DNA from: Pyrenochaeta sp. MPI-SDFR-AT-0127
Lineage: Eukaryota; Ascomycota; Dothideomycetes; Pleosporales; Cucurbitariaceae
NCBI GenBank assembly: GCA_020747015.1
Contig: JAGTJM010000005.1
Coordinates: forward strand, 310,001-374,000
DNA: 64,000 bases
Direction: 5' to 3'
Position numbers and translations under genes: made by a program
In this document: positions 47,150-58,130 of the stretch, piece by piece
Numbering within the stretch: the first letter of the stretch is position 1
Layout: each line of letters opens with the position of its first letter
The notes under the pieces: generated by a model
Databases searched by the model: none
What the model was told of the DNA's origin: nothing
The model's input: only the letters and a program-made list of their open reading frames with translations

Positions 47150-47380
47150 CTACCCAATATGTCGCAATGCCTTTCTGAACCCAGATAATCCATCAATGGT
47201 CTCGCGTATCGACGACGCAGCCGAAGACGAAGACGACGATCGATAGCGACCTTTCGGCCGCGGAACCTCCAACAAACCGCTTGAGCGCGAGCTACTGCGC
47301 GTGCGGGTAGCAGAAACAGGACACAAGCGCGATGAACCGGATGAGGCCGAAGACGTCGATGGCGTTCTCGGGGTGGACAT
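47150..47380 (-). CDS. Small Ser/Arg-rich hypothetical protein
   Basis: A 76-codon ATG frame with stop, not recognised. The first 55 residues are Ser/Thr/Arg-rich with a poly-Ser run, which may be only low-complexity DNA read in frame. The last 22 residues (SSIRETIDGLSGFRKALRHIG) look like a short amphipathic helix and are what makes a real small protein possible. It lies downstream of the arrestin gene on the same strand. Transcript evidence would be needed. Confidence 0.3.
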   Translation of the reverse strand: MSTPRTPSTSSASSGSSRLCPVSATRTRSSSRSSGLLEVPRPKGRYRSSSSSSAASSIRETIDGLSGFRKALRHIG

Positions 47381-47689
47381 TGACTCGCTTGAGGACGAGG
47401 AGGAGTGAGAGAGAGTCGGGAGGAGCGTGTGTGGGTGACTGTGTGGATAAAGAGGGGTAATTAAGCGTTTGAGCCTTTTTTGAAAAAGGGACAGACGGGA
47501 CTGGAAAGGGAGTGCTGGGGATATAATGGGGGAGTGGGGAGATGTATGCTGTCAAAATTGGCCCCTTTCGAAAGCTAAAATCTCCAGAGCGGAAAGTGCA
47601 AAGCTCGAAAGGCTTCAACTTGACAAATGCAATGACTGGCCGTGTTCTTTTTCAAGAACGCGGGACAGAGTGGGTGTAAGATGGGTGTG
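47381..47689. other. Short intergenic region
   Basis: The arrestin gene 3' region. A minus-strand frame (47292-47618) lacks an ATG start and overlaps the small Ser-rich frame. Nothing else seen. Confidence 0.4.
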
Positions 47690-49527
47690 TTACCTTCCAT
47701 CATCACTAGCCGTGGGGCTTTCCCGCCGGCTGTTAATTTGCGTGTTCCTGTACGTTTCCTCGTTCAGGGTGGCCAGAGATCGGGTCGGGCTCGGAGTCGT
47801 TCCTCTACTGCCTCTACTTCTGTTTGGAGAGCTTGGTCTCGAAGTCGCAATCTCGTAGCTGGGGAGTGCCATGTCTACTACCACTGGCCCTCTCGACACT
47901 GGGGTTCGCACAGCCGTGTTGTAGCTGGGCGTGCGTGCCAAGGCGTCCATGTCATAGTTGGCCTGTGGCAGGTCAAAGTACGATTCGCCATTGACGGCTG
48001 GGGTGCTGTCGCCTGACGAGTGTTGTCTGTTGGGCTGAAAGCGAGATGGACGGTCGGTGTGTGACATGTCCAGATTTTGCAGTCGGTGCTGGAGAGCAGC
48101 TGCAGACGCACCGCCACCGGGCTGCTGTGCTACAGCATCCAAAGATGCAAGGTCTTCTGCGGAACCGCTGCGGCTGTGGGCGTAGAAGGGCGTATTTGCC
48201 CCACTATTCATCATGCTGTGATTACCACCTGGCGTCATGAAGCCGGACGGGTCGATATCGTTGTAGAGCTCATCCAGCTGATGCAGGCCGTACGTCGGCG
48301 GGGCATTTTGATTCACCTCGTCCTGGATCGCCTGCGCATTGAGAATGTTGTGGTCAACCACCACGCTCTGGTCCTCGTTTGGCGGGAGATTCGGCGAGAT
48401 GAAGAGGTGGACGTGGTTCTTGACGAGCAGCTGGCTGGTGTGGCCCTCTGGATTCTTGAGGTTCACGTATAAGCGCAGCTTGTGCGTCAGGCGAATGTTC
48501 TCAGTGTCAACCGATTGCCGACAGCTCTTGAGCGACTTTGGCAGATCGAGGGTCATGGAGAAGCGGTGGGACTCGTCAAAGAGCTCGTCTGCCTCTTCGA
48601 CGCCGCCAGGAACCATGCGCGCAGAGTTCTCGGGCATGTTGTTCTCGGATACGGCGACCTGGACGTCGGCCTGGTGGCTGATGCGCCGCCCAGCGTATTC
48701 GGCAAACAATTGCCGAGACTCGACGAGCTCCATCTTGATTGTGGTAATCTCCACGCCCTTTCGCAGCGGTATCAGCACAAAGTCGGCGGTGATGTGGGTG
48801 CCGACTATGTAGTTCTTCTGCGGGACGGTGATCTTGTAGGCCAGCTTGTTCGCCCAGATGTCCTCGTTGATCTGCTCCATGGGCATGGATTCGAGCATGT
48901 CGCGCCCGAGCGTTCTGATGACGCGGATGTGCGAAGTCGCCGAGAGCTGCTTGCTCATGTAGCCTCTGTCGACCGACGCCTTGAGATTGTACACGACCCA
49001 ATTGGTGGGCAGGCCCTCGACGCTCTGGTCGAGGTTGTTGGGCATCTTGAAGCTAAAGTCCCACTCGTGGTAGCCGGCATTGATCTTGTGCGCCTTGTTC
49101 TTGTTGGTGGCTTCGACGGGGAACAGATTGAGGTTCTCGACGAGGAAGTTTGTCTTCTGGGTAATGGGCTGCGGGCTCACCGTGTTGGTCAAGTGCCATC
49201 TAATTGCGCAGCATCAGCATGTGGGGCCACGGCGTGTGCAGAAGGGATGCTACCGTACGAGACCTTGCGCGTGCCCGTCAGGCTTATGCGAATGCTCCTC
49301 ACAGAGATCGACTCTGGGTTGGTGAGGATGAGCTTCCCCCTCAGCTCAGTCTCATGCGACTCGGACGACTCTCCATAGTAGACGACAAACGGCGACTCGG
49401 GCCTACTCTGGCAGTTAGCATTCCCCACTTTGCAGACGAGGGGTGACGGGCGCATTGGTGCGTACTTGATCTCCAGGACAGGCGCGGCGTTTCTGCCAAA
49501 TACTCCGACACTCGGGCGAGGCATCAT
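47690..49527 (-). CDS. Alpha-arrestin (ART family) with PPxY motif
   Basis: An adaptor that recruits the HECT ubiquitin ligase Rsp5/NEDD4 to membrane transporters or receptors for endocytosis. Exons 49527-49259 and 49199-47690, 592 residues; the start is the first of two adjacent ATGs. The join GTRKVS/WHLTNTVSP restores the arrestin N domain (ELRGKLILTNPESISVRSIR, then WDFSFKMPNNLDQSVEGLP and NWVVYNLKASVDR). The arrestin C domain begins near NKLAYKITVPQKNYIVG and ends around LLVKNHVHLFISP. NAPPTYGLHQ supplies a PPxY ubiquitin-ligase docking site and LPSYEI a second LPxY variant. The last 170 residues are Ser/Pro/Asn-rich with many phosphorylatable sites. The cargo is unknown. Confidence 0.85.
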
Positions 49528-49793
49528 GTAACAAAGGGACAAGACCAGAAATCACCAGCAAAAGCCAAAAACCATGCCAGTCGCCGGGGCGGGGGGGATG
49601 GCGCAGTAATATAGCAGGCGGGTTTCAGGCGGCGGGCTGATTGGGGGGACAGCCAGGAGCCAGGAGAAATGTCAGTCCGGGCAGTGAGCGGAAGTCGGGA
49701 GGAGTTGCGATGTATGCAGGCGGGCATGCGAATGGGCAGTGAGCTGTGGTGAGAACGTGGCTGTATGGGCTGAGACGGAGACGTGGGTTGCAA

Positions 49794-49829
49794 GACGGGC
49801 AGAACGGGCAGGACGGGCAGGACGGGCTC
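49794..49829. repeat. 9-bp tandem repeat, four units
   Basis: Consecutive units gacgggcag, aacgggcag, gacgggcag and gacgggctc upstream of the arrestin gene. Simple minisatellite, no known role. Confidence 0.7.
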
Positions 49830-50968
49830 AGGACAGCATCATTCGACGAGCGGTTGCTAAGGAATAAAGTAATGTGAGGCTTTTGCTCAGCTGGCGCGGC
49901 CTCGTGTTAACCGACCGGATTAGTTATTATACTGCTGCAGCAGTAGCAGCCAGCCAGCGTGGGATGCCATGGCATGGGATGGGATGCTGGTGCGGGCAAG
50001 GGCGGCCTGTCTTCCCATTCCAGCAGCTTATGCACCTTGATGAGCTCACGGTAACAAGTGGGGACTTTTTGGCTGGGCTGCCGCGCATCATTGTCTTTTG
50101 ATTTTTTTTCTTGCTCTTTTCTGGCCAAGGTTAGGCGCCTTGTTCGGCCCTTGCACGTCAAAGAAGGTCTTCCGATTGCCTCTCCCGCGAACGGCGTGGA
50201 ACAACTGACACATGGCGGCCGATGGACAATTACCACTACAATTGCGTGCGCGTTGCTCAATATCAAAAGTCTTGGACGCTTATGACGTAGCATTCGGCGA
50301 TGGTTTGCTGGTCACTTTCCCCAGCACCCTTTGGCCAGAGAGTCGTCATCTTTGCGCAGAGTGGTCTCATCCTGCTTGGGATTTTGTTATCTTTGGATCA
50401 GAGTTTGCACAGCTTCGACTCAGCAGACAGGAACCGCAAGGCGAATGTGGTACAATCGGAATTTGCGATGATTGCGCCACACCATGCATGCAGGGGTTGG
50501 GGGGTGGGACATGCACATCGGGCACCGGCCCACTCGCAAGCTACACCGAAACACTCGTCACCCTTGCGATAATGCACGTCGCCGGTGAGTAGTGACAAGT
50601 ACCCTCCTCGCACGCGGAATGACACTGTCTCAGCTCCTTTGCACTTGTTATCTATCCTCTTCGATAGGGAAATACGAAGAGCGCTGGACTCGATCCGTAT
50701 CTGACTGAGCGTCACACAGGCCACAGCCATGTACACCATTGATACACAATCACCGGCGACACCGCCATCTGCCTCACGTTGCACAAACCCATATCTAAAA
50801 GCTCGGCCCGGGCGGGAATAGAGCCAGGAAGTATCTTTTCTGCAGCTAGCCCTGCATTGCCGCACCATGTGGCTTCTTTGATCCGCGATAGCTAGCAAAA
50901 GCCTCACTGCCAAAGCAAGATTCCAGGATACGAAAGGGGGCCTGGGTCGCGCTGTGGTCTATCCAGCG

Positions 50969-51012
50969 CCGGATATCCACTCTTCGGATAACCCACTGCC
51001 CGGATATCCACT
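50969..51012. repeat. Paired 13-bp direct repeat ccggatatccact
   Basis: Two identical copies (50969-50981 and 51000-51012), each with the 8-bp palindrome ggatatcc, flank a third partial cggata. It could be a paired factor site or a duplication remnant. Confidence 0.55.
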
Positions 51013-51411
51013 TGCATGTCCCTAACCGCTGCAGATAGAGGATATAGATGCAAGGGTGGATGCTGATCAGATGGACTAGAACATTTTACCACACTGAAAC
51101 TTGAACGTGAAAAGAGGTGCTGGTTCGATGGAACAGATGACATTGACATATGCATATTTTTTATCCACCCTGGAACCCTGCTGTACTACGGTACAAAAAG
51201 ACGACGTCGCATGCCAGGAAACGTGCATAGGGCTGAAATGACGAATGCTAGACTCTGTCTTGCATGTGAAGCAACAACATCGGGACATGTCGGAGCAGAA
51301 GCCATATCGCAGAGCCCAAGACATGACCGTCTTAGATACAAAGTTCAATCCCTCGACTCAAACCTGTTTTCGCAGAGCACCGACGTGCTGATTCAAGTCG
51401 CCCACACGATG

Positions 51412-53497
51412 CTAGAGGTTGCTGGCGCTCGCACTGGCAGACGTGCTGCTGTCGTCATTCGCTGCACCCTCCTTGGGCCGGTCCCAGGTCCTGATATGTC
51501 CTGCGACACCAAAGTCAGCGATCCACTCCCTTATCAAAGTATCCATTGTTCAACAAATGCAGAAATCCAGCATGTGGGGCCCTTTGCGCGACGGCGCCAG
51601 AGCGGGTGTTCCTGCGCACGACTAGGCCGTAGCCCAGGGATAAGCCTTATCGCAGACGCGCCCCCAGTCTTTTTTAGAGTGCAGAGGGTGGACATGATGT
51701 GATCGCCGCGCCACAAGGGAAAAAACTTTTAGCAGCGCAACTCACCGTTCTTGCATGATGTGAGTATGCAGTCCTCTTCAAAAGCGAGCCAGCATAGCGG
51801 ATGCTCGTCGACGGATTTGGCCTGTCCAGAGTTTTGCGGTTAGAATTTCACAATGTTGGGATGGACTAGTCCAAGACTCACCAGAACCGGAGGCAACATG
51901 GCCGTGCGCGCCCGAGGTTCCACCGCATGGACGACTTCATCTTCGTCGAGGAGGCTGCCTGAAGTGAGGTTGGAGTTGGAGCGCAGTCGGTTGGCCGAAC
52001 TGTCCGTTCGCGTCCGTTGCATCTTGAGGTTCCCAGACGCAATGCTACCGCGCTGTCGCACCGAAGCCTGCTTGACCGTCAGATACACCACATATCAATC
52101 CACACTGTCTCGAAACCTACCGCACGCGGTCGATGCAGCATGCCCACGCTGAAGTCCCAGAGCAACAGCCGGCAGTCCTCTCCTACACTGCCAATGCGGT
52201 AGTTGCGATCGTCACACCGCCACGGGTCGAACTGCACGTCCGTCACCCACGAGTTGTGGCCTTGACAACGCGCAACCAGCATGCTGTCTTCCAGCGACCA
52301 GATGGACACAAGATCGTCCTGGCCGCCCGTCACAACATACCGGCCGTCTGGAGACCAGCAAACACAAATCATGCCGCCATAGTAACTCATGTAGTGATGC
52401 AGCAGCTTCTCCTTCAGAAAGTCGATGATGCGGAACGAGCCATCCTCGGAAACGACGGCGAGATGTCGACGGTCGGGCGAGAACTCAAAGGCATTGATCT
52501 TTGAACTCGACGTCTGCCAATAAGCAACCGGGTTCGCTTTCTGATTCTTCGAGTTGACAGACTTCTTGACCGTCAACAGCGCCTTCTTCTCCAGCTCAGA
52601 CTTGACGTCGTCGGTCGCTGGCAAGGGCTCTTCAGCAACAAACACGGCGTCCTCCTTCTCCTTGTCGTAGACGACCAGGCTTCCGTCCATGTGTGCTGCC
52701 AGGAACAGGTTCTCGCTGTTGGGGAGCCATCGAATATCGGATACAGCCGTTGCGTTGATGACGCCGTTCTTGTTGATGCGCGTGTACTTTTGCGACATGG
52801 GCTCGTACCAGATGATGTCGCCGGTCGAGAAGCCCATGATGATGTCGAGGTGGTTTGGGCCTTTTGTGATCTGGTTGATGTCGTGACACAGTGCATGCGC
52901 TTTTGTGAAGAGAATCTTGGTCAAATGCTCTTCCTTGGTGGGCGACGTCAGGTCCAGCCATTGCAGAGCGCGATTAATGTTTGCAAACGCGTAGAGTCCG
53001 TTGGGATTGTGCTCTTGCAGCCGCTTCGTCAAGCCCTCGTGAGGAATGACTCTGGATACAAACGACGAGTTGCTTTTGATAATGTTGCTCTTGGGCTTGC
53101 GCCTCTTGAGGGGATCCTTCGAGTCCTTGCCATTGACCATTGCGAGAGCCGCATTGCCTTCGCCAAAGACAGGCGTCCGAAGCCCGTCGAGTGGCGATGC
53201 CGAGACTCCATTCGCGCTGTGCGAGCCCACGTCGCTGGCTTGGCTGTTTGTTTCATGCGGCGATTCCTGGATGCTTGGGGGGATCTGCGACCGAGTGCTA
53301 TTTCGAGTGCCGAATCGGGACAGCTGCGACTGGGATGGCTGGCGGGGAGCAAGCGCGACAATGGACAGCTTTGTGCCGCAGGTTGGCGGAGATATGGTGG
53401 TGGCAAGCGGATTGGGGTTGTGGACGGGGGCTTCTGAAGGATGCGGCGGGGGCGTGGCTAGGTGGAGGTCGTCGCGAAGCAAATAGGTTCCTGTCAT
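51412..53497 (-). CDS. creC: WD40-repeat catabolite repression protein CreC
   Basis: The WD40 partner of the deubiquitinase CreB in carbon catabolite repression. Exons 53497-52121, 52067-51882, 51821-51746 and 51500-51412, 575 residues, close to the usual CreC length. The Pro/Ser-rich head (1-150) is followed by the conserved [22 protein letters not shown] repeats include [54 protein letters not shown] and [11 protein letters not shown]. The terminal repeat [22 protein letters not shown] is assembled from the last two exons. The last intron (51501-51745) is 245 nt, much longer than the others in this window, but its removal joins NG-HIRTW exactly. Divergent from Gem1/Miro. Confidence 0.9.
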
Positions 53498-54495
53498 GGT
53501 TTCAGCGTGAGCGCCGGGCTCCAGGCACGGGCAGACGCGGTGGAGAAATACCTTCTCCCACGACTAATTGATGCTCAGGCCCAGTGGGGTGGGTGATGGT
53601 GTTGTTGGTCTCGATAAGCACCCCCGGAGGTGCGCCAGGATAGCCTCCAACCGGATACCGGGGCGGCGGTGGTAGCACGCTGCATCGCAGTCAGTCGAGG
53701 GTTTTGGGCGCAGGTGGAGCATGATAGCAGGGCGATTGGTGGTTGGTGGGCGCACTGCAGCACGGTGGAGGGACTCACAACATGGCTGGGGGGGTGGTAA
53801 TATGAGAGCGTATGCAGACAGGCAATCAAGCAATCAAGCAATCACGACGGTCGGAGGTGCTGCTCGGCCAGGTCCACGAGGCCGGACGACGGGCGGGTCA
53901 GGGCATTGGGGGACCGCGGTCGCGGCGCGCTGGAGGGTGGAGGGTGGGCTTGTCGGGGCGATGCACGGCAATATGAGGGCGCGCGCAGAGTGTGCTGGAA
54001 GACTGGGTGCGCAGGAGGGAGATGCGGGACAGCCAGCCGGAGGACGGACGTGGAGAAATGCGGAGGCGCACAGGCGAGGCTTCATGGCGCTCCTGGTGGG
54101 CCCCGTGCCCTGGTGCAGTGCGAAGGATCACCACGGCGCTGGCGATGAACTCTTTTGCGTGCGGACGGGCAGACGGGCAGCCGTTGAAGCATCCTGCAGG
54201 GCGCGCGCTCAACGGTGAAGCATGCATAGGTCCGTTTGCCCTCCCAATGGCCAGTCTGGTGGGGCGACCGGCGGGGAACAGCTGCGATCGATTTCCCACG
54301 TGCTGCCAAGCCACACAGGCGTCGAAGCTCAGCTCGTGACAGAGACAGCAGAGAGCACCCACCCTGCACGCCCACGAGAGAGACACACAGAGAGAGAGAG
54401 ACAGACAGAGCAACAGAAGCACGCTTTTGACGCCCTGGATACCGCATACACACTGATAGCCCTCGGCTGCCATGCTATAACCATGTTGCCGCAGT
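53498..54495. promoter_or_regulatory. 1.0 kb shared upstream region of CreC and Gem1
   Basis: A GC- and purine-rich divergent intergenic region with a GA/CA microsatellite at 54376-54410. Many long open frames arise from its GC richness and are not genes. Confidence 0.4.
54376..54410. repeat. GA/CA-rich microsatellite
   Basis: Alternating gagagaga and acacag/acagacag units in the presumed Gem1 leader. Confidence 0.6.
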
Positions 54496-56492
54496 ATGGC
54501 GACCGGTAAGTGGGGCTCTCATTCCCGACTTGCTTTGTTTGCGCGTGCTGACTTTGGCCTCGAGTCCGCATCTGTGTCTGCGGCGATGAGGGCGTCGGCA
54601 AGAGCTCCATCATCACCTCTCTTGTCAAAGACGTCTTTGTCACGGCAAAGATCCAGCCCGTCCTCCCGCAGGTCACGCTGCCGCCCACGCTGGGCACGCC
54701 CGACAACGTCACCACCACCATCGTCGACACCTCGGCCCTGCCCCACGAACGCCATGCGCTGCGCAAGGAGCTCCGCAAGTCCAACGTCATCCTGCTGGTG
54801 TACTCGGACCACTACAGCTACGAGCGAGTCGCCCTGTTCTGGATGCCCTACTTCCGCTCGCTGGGCGTGAACGTGCCGGTCGTGCTCTGCGCGAACAAGT
54901 CAGAGCTCGCCTCGAATGGGAATACCTCACAGGTGGTCACGGAGGAAATGCTGCCCGTCATGAACGAGTTCAAGGAGATTGACTCGTGCATTCGAACCAG
55001 TGCCAAGGAGCATCACAACATCAACGAGGTCTTCTTCCTCTGCCAGAAGGCCGTCACGCATCCCATCGCGCCGCTGTACGATTCGAAAGAGAACGCTCTA
55101 AAGCCCGCCGCCGTCTCTGCCTTGCAGCGTGTGTTCCACCTGTGTGACACGGACAAGGACGGATACTGGAATGACCAAGAGATTCACAACTTCCAGCTCA
55201 AGTGCTTTGAGAAGCCGTTGGGAGAGGACGATCTGGCAAACATCAAAAAGTCCATGGAACGGTTTGCCCCTGGCGCAACTGGGGAGCATGGGATGGATGA
55301 GAAGGGCTTTCTGCTGCTGAACAAGATTTTTGCAGAGAAAGGCCGCCACGAGACCATCTGGATCATCCTGAGGAAGTTCCACTACACTGATAGTCTTAGC
55401 CTTCAAGACATCTTTCTCCACCCCAAGTTTGAAGTGGCTCAATTTTCCTCCGCAGAGTTGAGCCCGTCTGGATACCGCTTCTTCGTCGACCTGTTTCTCA
55501 AGTTCGACAGGGATAATGACGGTGGGCTGAACGACCGCGAGCTGGCCAATCTGTTCGCGCCCACGCCTGGCATTCCTGCATCCTGGATCGACTCTGCGTT
55601 TCCATCGTGTACTGTCCGCAACGAAGCCGGGCACATCACTCTACAGGGATGGCTTGCACAGTGGAGCATGACTACATTTGAGGAGCCAAATACGACGCTC
55701 GAGTATCTGGCATACCTTGGCTTCGAAAGCACTGATCGAGGAGGAACGACGAGTGCACTGAAAGTGACCAAAGCACGAAAACGCCGCAAGAAGCCGGGTA
55801 GAGTCGAGCGCAACGTCTTCTTGTGCTACGTCCTGGGATCAAGTGGAAGCGGAAAGAGCTCACTGCTCTCAGCATTCCTGCAGCGCCCGTTCAGCCAGAC
55901 ATACCATCCGACCATCAAACCACGATCAGCGGTGAACAGCGTCGAGCTCAAAGGAGGCAAGCAGTGCTACTTGATCTTGGAAGAACTTGGCGAGCTGGAG
56001 CCGGCAATACTAGAGAACCAGACGAAGCTGGACGCATGTGATCTGGTATGCTATACGTACGACTCGAGCGACCCAGACAGCTTTGCGCACATTGTGGAGC
56101 TCCGGAAGAAGTACCCTCATCTGGACCAACTGCCAGCCGTATACACGGCGTTGAAGGCAGATCAAGACAAGACGATGCAGCGATGCGAGCAGCAGCCAGA
56201 CGAGCACACGAGTGCGCTGAGAATGGCGCCGCCCCTGCATGTCAGTACGACGTGGAACAGCATCTCGGAGCTGTTTGTTCATGTACGTGCCACCACTTGG
56301 GCATTGTGACAGGTAGACAAAGCTGACCATTTGTAGCTGGCTGAGTGTGCGACACACCCCTCGACGGCCTTTCCAAAGCAAGAAGAAGACGCCTACGATT
56401 ATCTCAATCTCTACCTAGCGCTGGGCGCAGTGACATGTGCCGTTGCGTCTGCAATATTCATCTGGAAGCGCAACAGCGGCTCCTCTTCCTGA
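54496..56492 (+). CDS. GEM1: Mitochondrial Rho GTPase Gem1 (Miro)
   Basis: A tail-anchored outer-mitochondrial-membrane GTPase that controls mitochondrial distribution and, in yeast, ER-mitochondria contacts (ERMES). Exons 54496-54505, 54565-56282 and 56337-56492, 627 residues, the usual Miro length. GTPase 1 has [15 protein letters not shown] and CANKSEL. EF-hand 1 is [13 protein letters not shown] and EF-hand 2 is [15 protein letters not shown], both with canonical acidic loops. GTPase 2 has [21 protein letters not shown]. The third exon supplies the tail anchor [20 protein letters not shown] followed by a short Ser-rich end. The four-residue first exon (MAT plus one base) is set by the intron (gtaagt donor) that restores VRICVCG. 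Confidence 0.95.
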
Positions 56493-58130
56493 CGCAGCGC
56501 ATCTCTACTCACGTACTTTTTGATAGCTGGGTTTATTCGGTCCGAGTCGGTACGCCGGAATGTCGCGCTTGGGATACATGGGGGGGCATATCAATAGTGT
56601 GTAATATATAATCCTCGCTCTCCCAGTATATTTAAGCGAATGTGATTCCAAGGCTGGGGTCCAAACCATTGATAACCACCTTTTTCCATGTGAATGGCAT
56701 GCACGAGGGTCTGCTGCTGACAACGGTGCTATAAATGACTGATGGATGTCGAGGGGCTATGAGCATGTGAGACGTTGCACGAGCATGGTGTCTAGATATT
56801 CAGATACCAAGGCCTGCGTCGATCAACTGACCGCGTCCGCATGGCATTCTGGAAGGGGAATTGGAGCGAGTAAGTAAGCGTGTTGGCGTTTCAGTAAGCA
56901 TAGATTGCGGGAGTTTGAGACATGGGCGGGAAGTGGGGACTAGAGGGGTTTGCGGCGTTGAAACATGCTATGCACCCAGATTGGGACATTTGAAGTGGGT
57001 GTCCCGGCCTCGTCGATGATGGCGACTGGGCGTATTTAAAGAAGCCAATCACGTGCAAGGTGTTTCAGCTGAGGGCAGACAGGTACTATGTACGTCTTGG
57101 AGAGGGCACGCTGGAAGGCACGGCGATAGCAATGGGAGACGAGACGATGGCTGCGGTAGAATGCTTCTCACATGGCCCTCCTGAGTTGACCCCTTCTGGC
57201 GATAATTGACAGTGTCAGCGCTTAGACAATGACATCACATTAGCGTGCGGATTTTTTGTTCCTGTGCAACACACTCCTGAGCTAAGTAGCACGAGCGAAT
57301 AGATGGCGTGCAGGGCGGCAATCCCACCCCCCTGGCGCTTCCGCCCGAGACAACTAGGCCGTTGCCCCGATGTGGATGAGGCGCTAACTGCTGAAATAGT
57401 CGTTACCGGCGGTAGTATAGGGATTGATGGCGAGCAAAGTCGGGCTGGCAGACCGCTGGGTGGCCCTGACTGGGTGGAAGACTTGTTTTTTTGCTGGAAT
57501 AAGCAGGGATGAGAAGTCTGTGGGAGTTCCTTCTTGTGTCATGGCGTAGAGAGATGGAGAGACGGTCGACATGTTCAAGAAGCAAAGTACACCCAGTTGA
57601 TGCTATTCTTGTCGCCCGTATAGAGGGGGTCATGTGATGTGATGGGGACCGTCGCACATGGGAACATGCATGAGGCCGTGGGTCTTGCGATGCAAAGGCC
57701 GCGCGAGAGGGGGGCCCAGCAGCGAGAGCGACAGGCGGCTTTCCAAGGCATGACCGTGTCCATTCACTGCTGCCAACGCGAGTGACAGGACGCCCCCTGT
57801 GGCGGAGACGTCGCTGGGCCCGAGTCTGCTTTGGGGTGGCCTCTCCGCCCAAGTGTTGACCTTTTGGCCAGCGACCCAAAGGGGCCTAGTCGACTGGGCT
57901 GCCCGTTGGACAACCACCAAACTGCTCACGTCTGTCCACGCATCTCCACGAGCGCTGCGGCTCCCAGTCCTCCTCGCACGCCGCTCTGCCTCCCTCGATC
58001 CCCCCCTCGTCCACGGCCTGCGTCCCCCGCCCTTCGATGCCCCAGTTCCCCCGGCGCTGTCGTCATCAGCGAGCCGTAGCGGCAAGCGGCCTGCCAGCAC
58101 CTCCCCGGCCGCATTCCTCGCGCTACAGAC
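56493..58130. other. 1.6 kb intergenic region
   Basis: Gem1 3' region and promoter/leader of the Zds1-like gene; C/T-rich from about 57890 onward. Minus-strand frames 57403-57879 and 57630-58100 are GC-driven and lack motifs. Nothing else supported. Confidence 0.45.

Larger units (their letters stand above)
49528..51411. other. 1.9 kb intergenic region with small repeats
   Basis: Arrestin promoter plus CreC 3' region. It holds a 9-bp tandem repeat (49794-49829) and two copies of a 13-bp motif (50969-50981 and 51000-51012). Frames such as 50398-50913 minus have no motif and are not called. Confidence 0.45.

Noticed and set aside
48482..49378. 298-codon plus-strand frame opposite the arrestin gene
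   Set aside because: Exact antisense shadow of the arrestin coding exon; composition mirrors it and it lacks splice or motif support.
50398..50913. 171-codon minus-strand frame between arrestin and creC
   Set aside because: No recognisable domain, irregular composition, no splice partners; looks like chance in a gene-free region.
52691..53437. 248-codon plus-strand frame opposite creC
   Set aside because: Antisense shadow of creC exon 1, no ATG-led conserved protein.
57630..58100. 156-codon minus-strand frame before the Zds1-like gene
   Set aside because: Arg/Gly/Ala-rich translation of GC-rich leader DNA with no motif.
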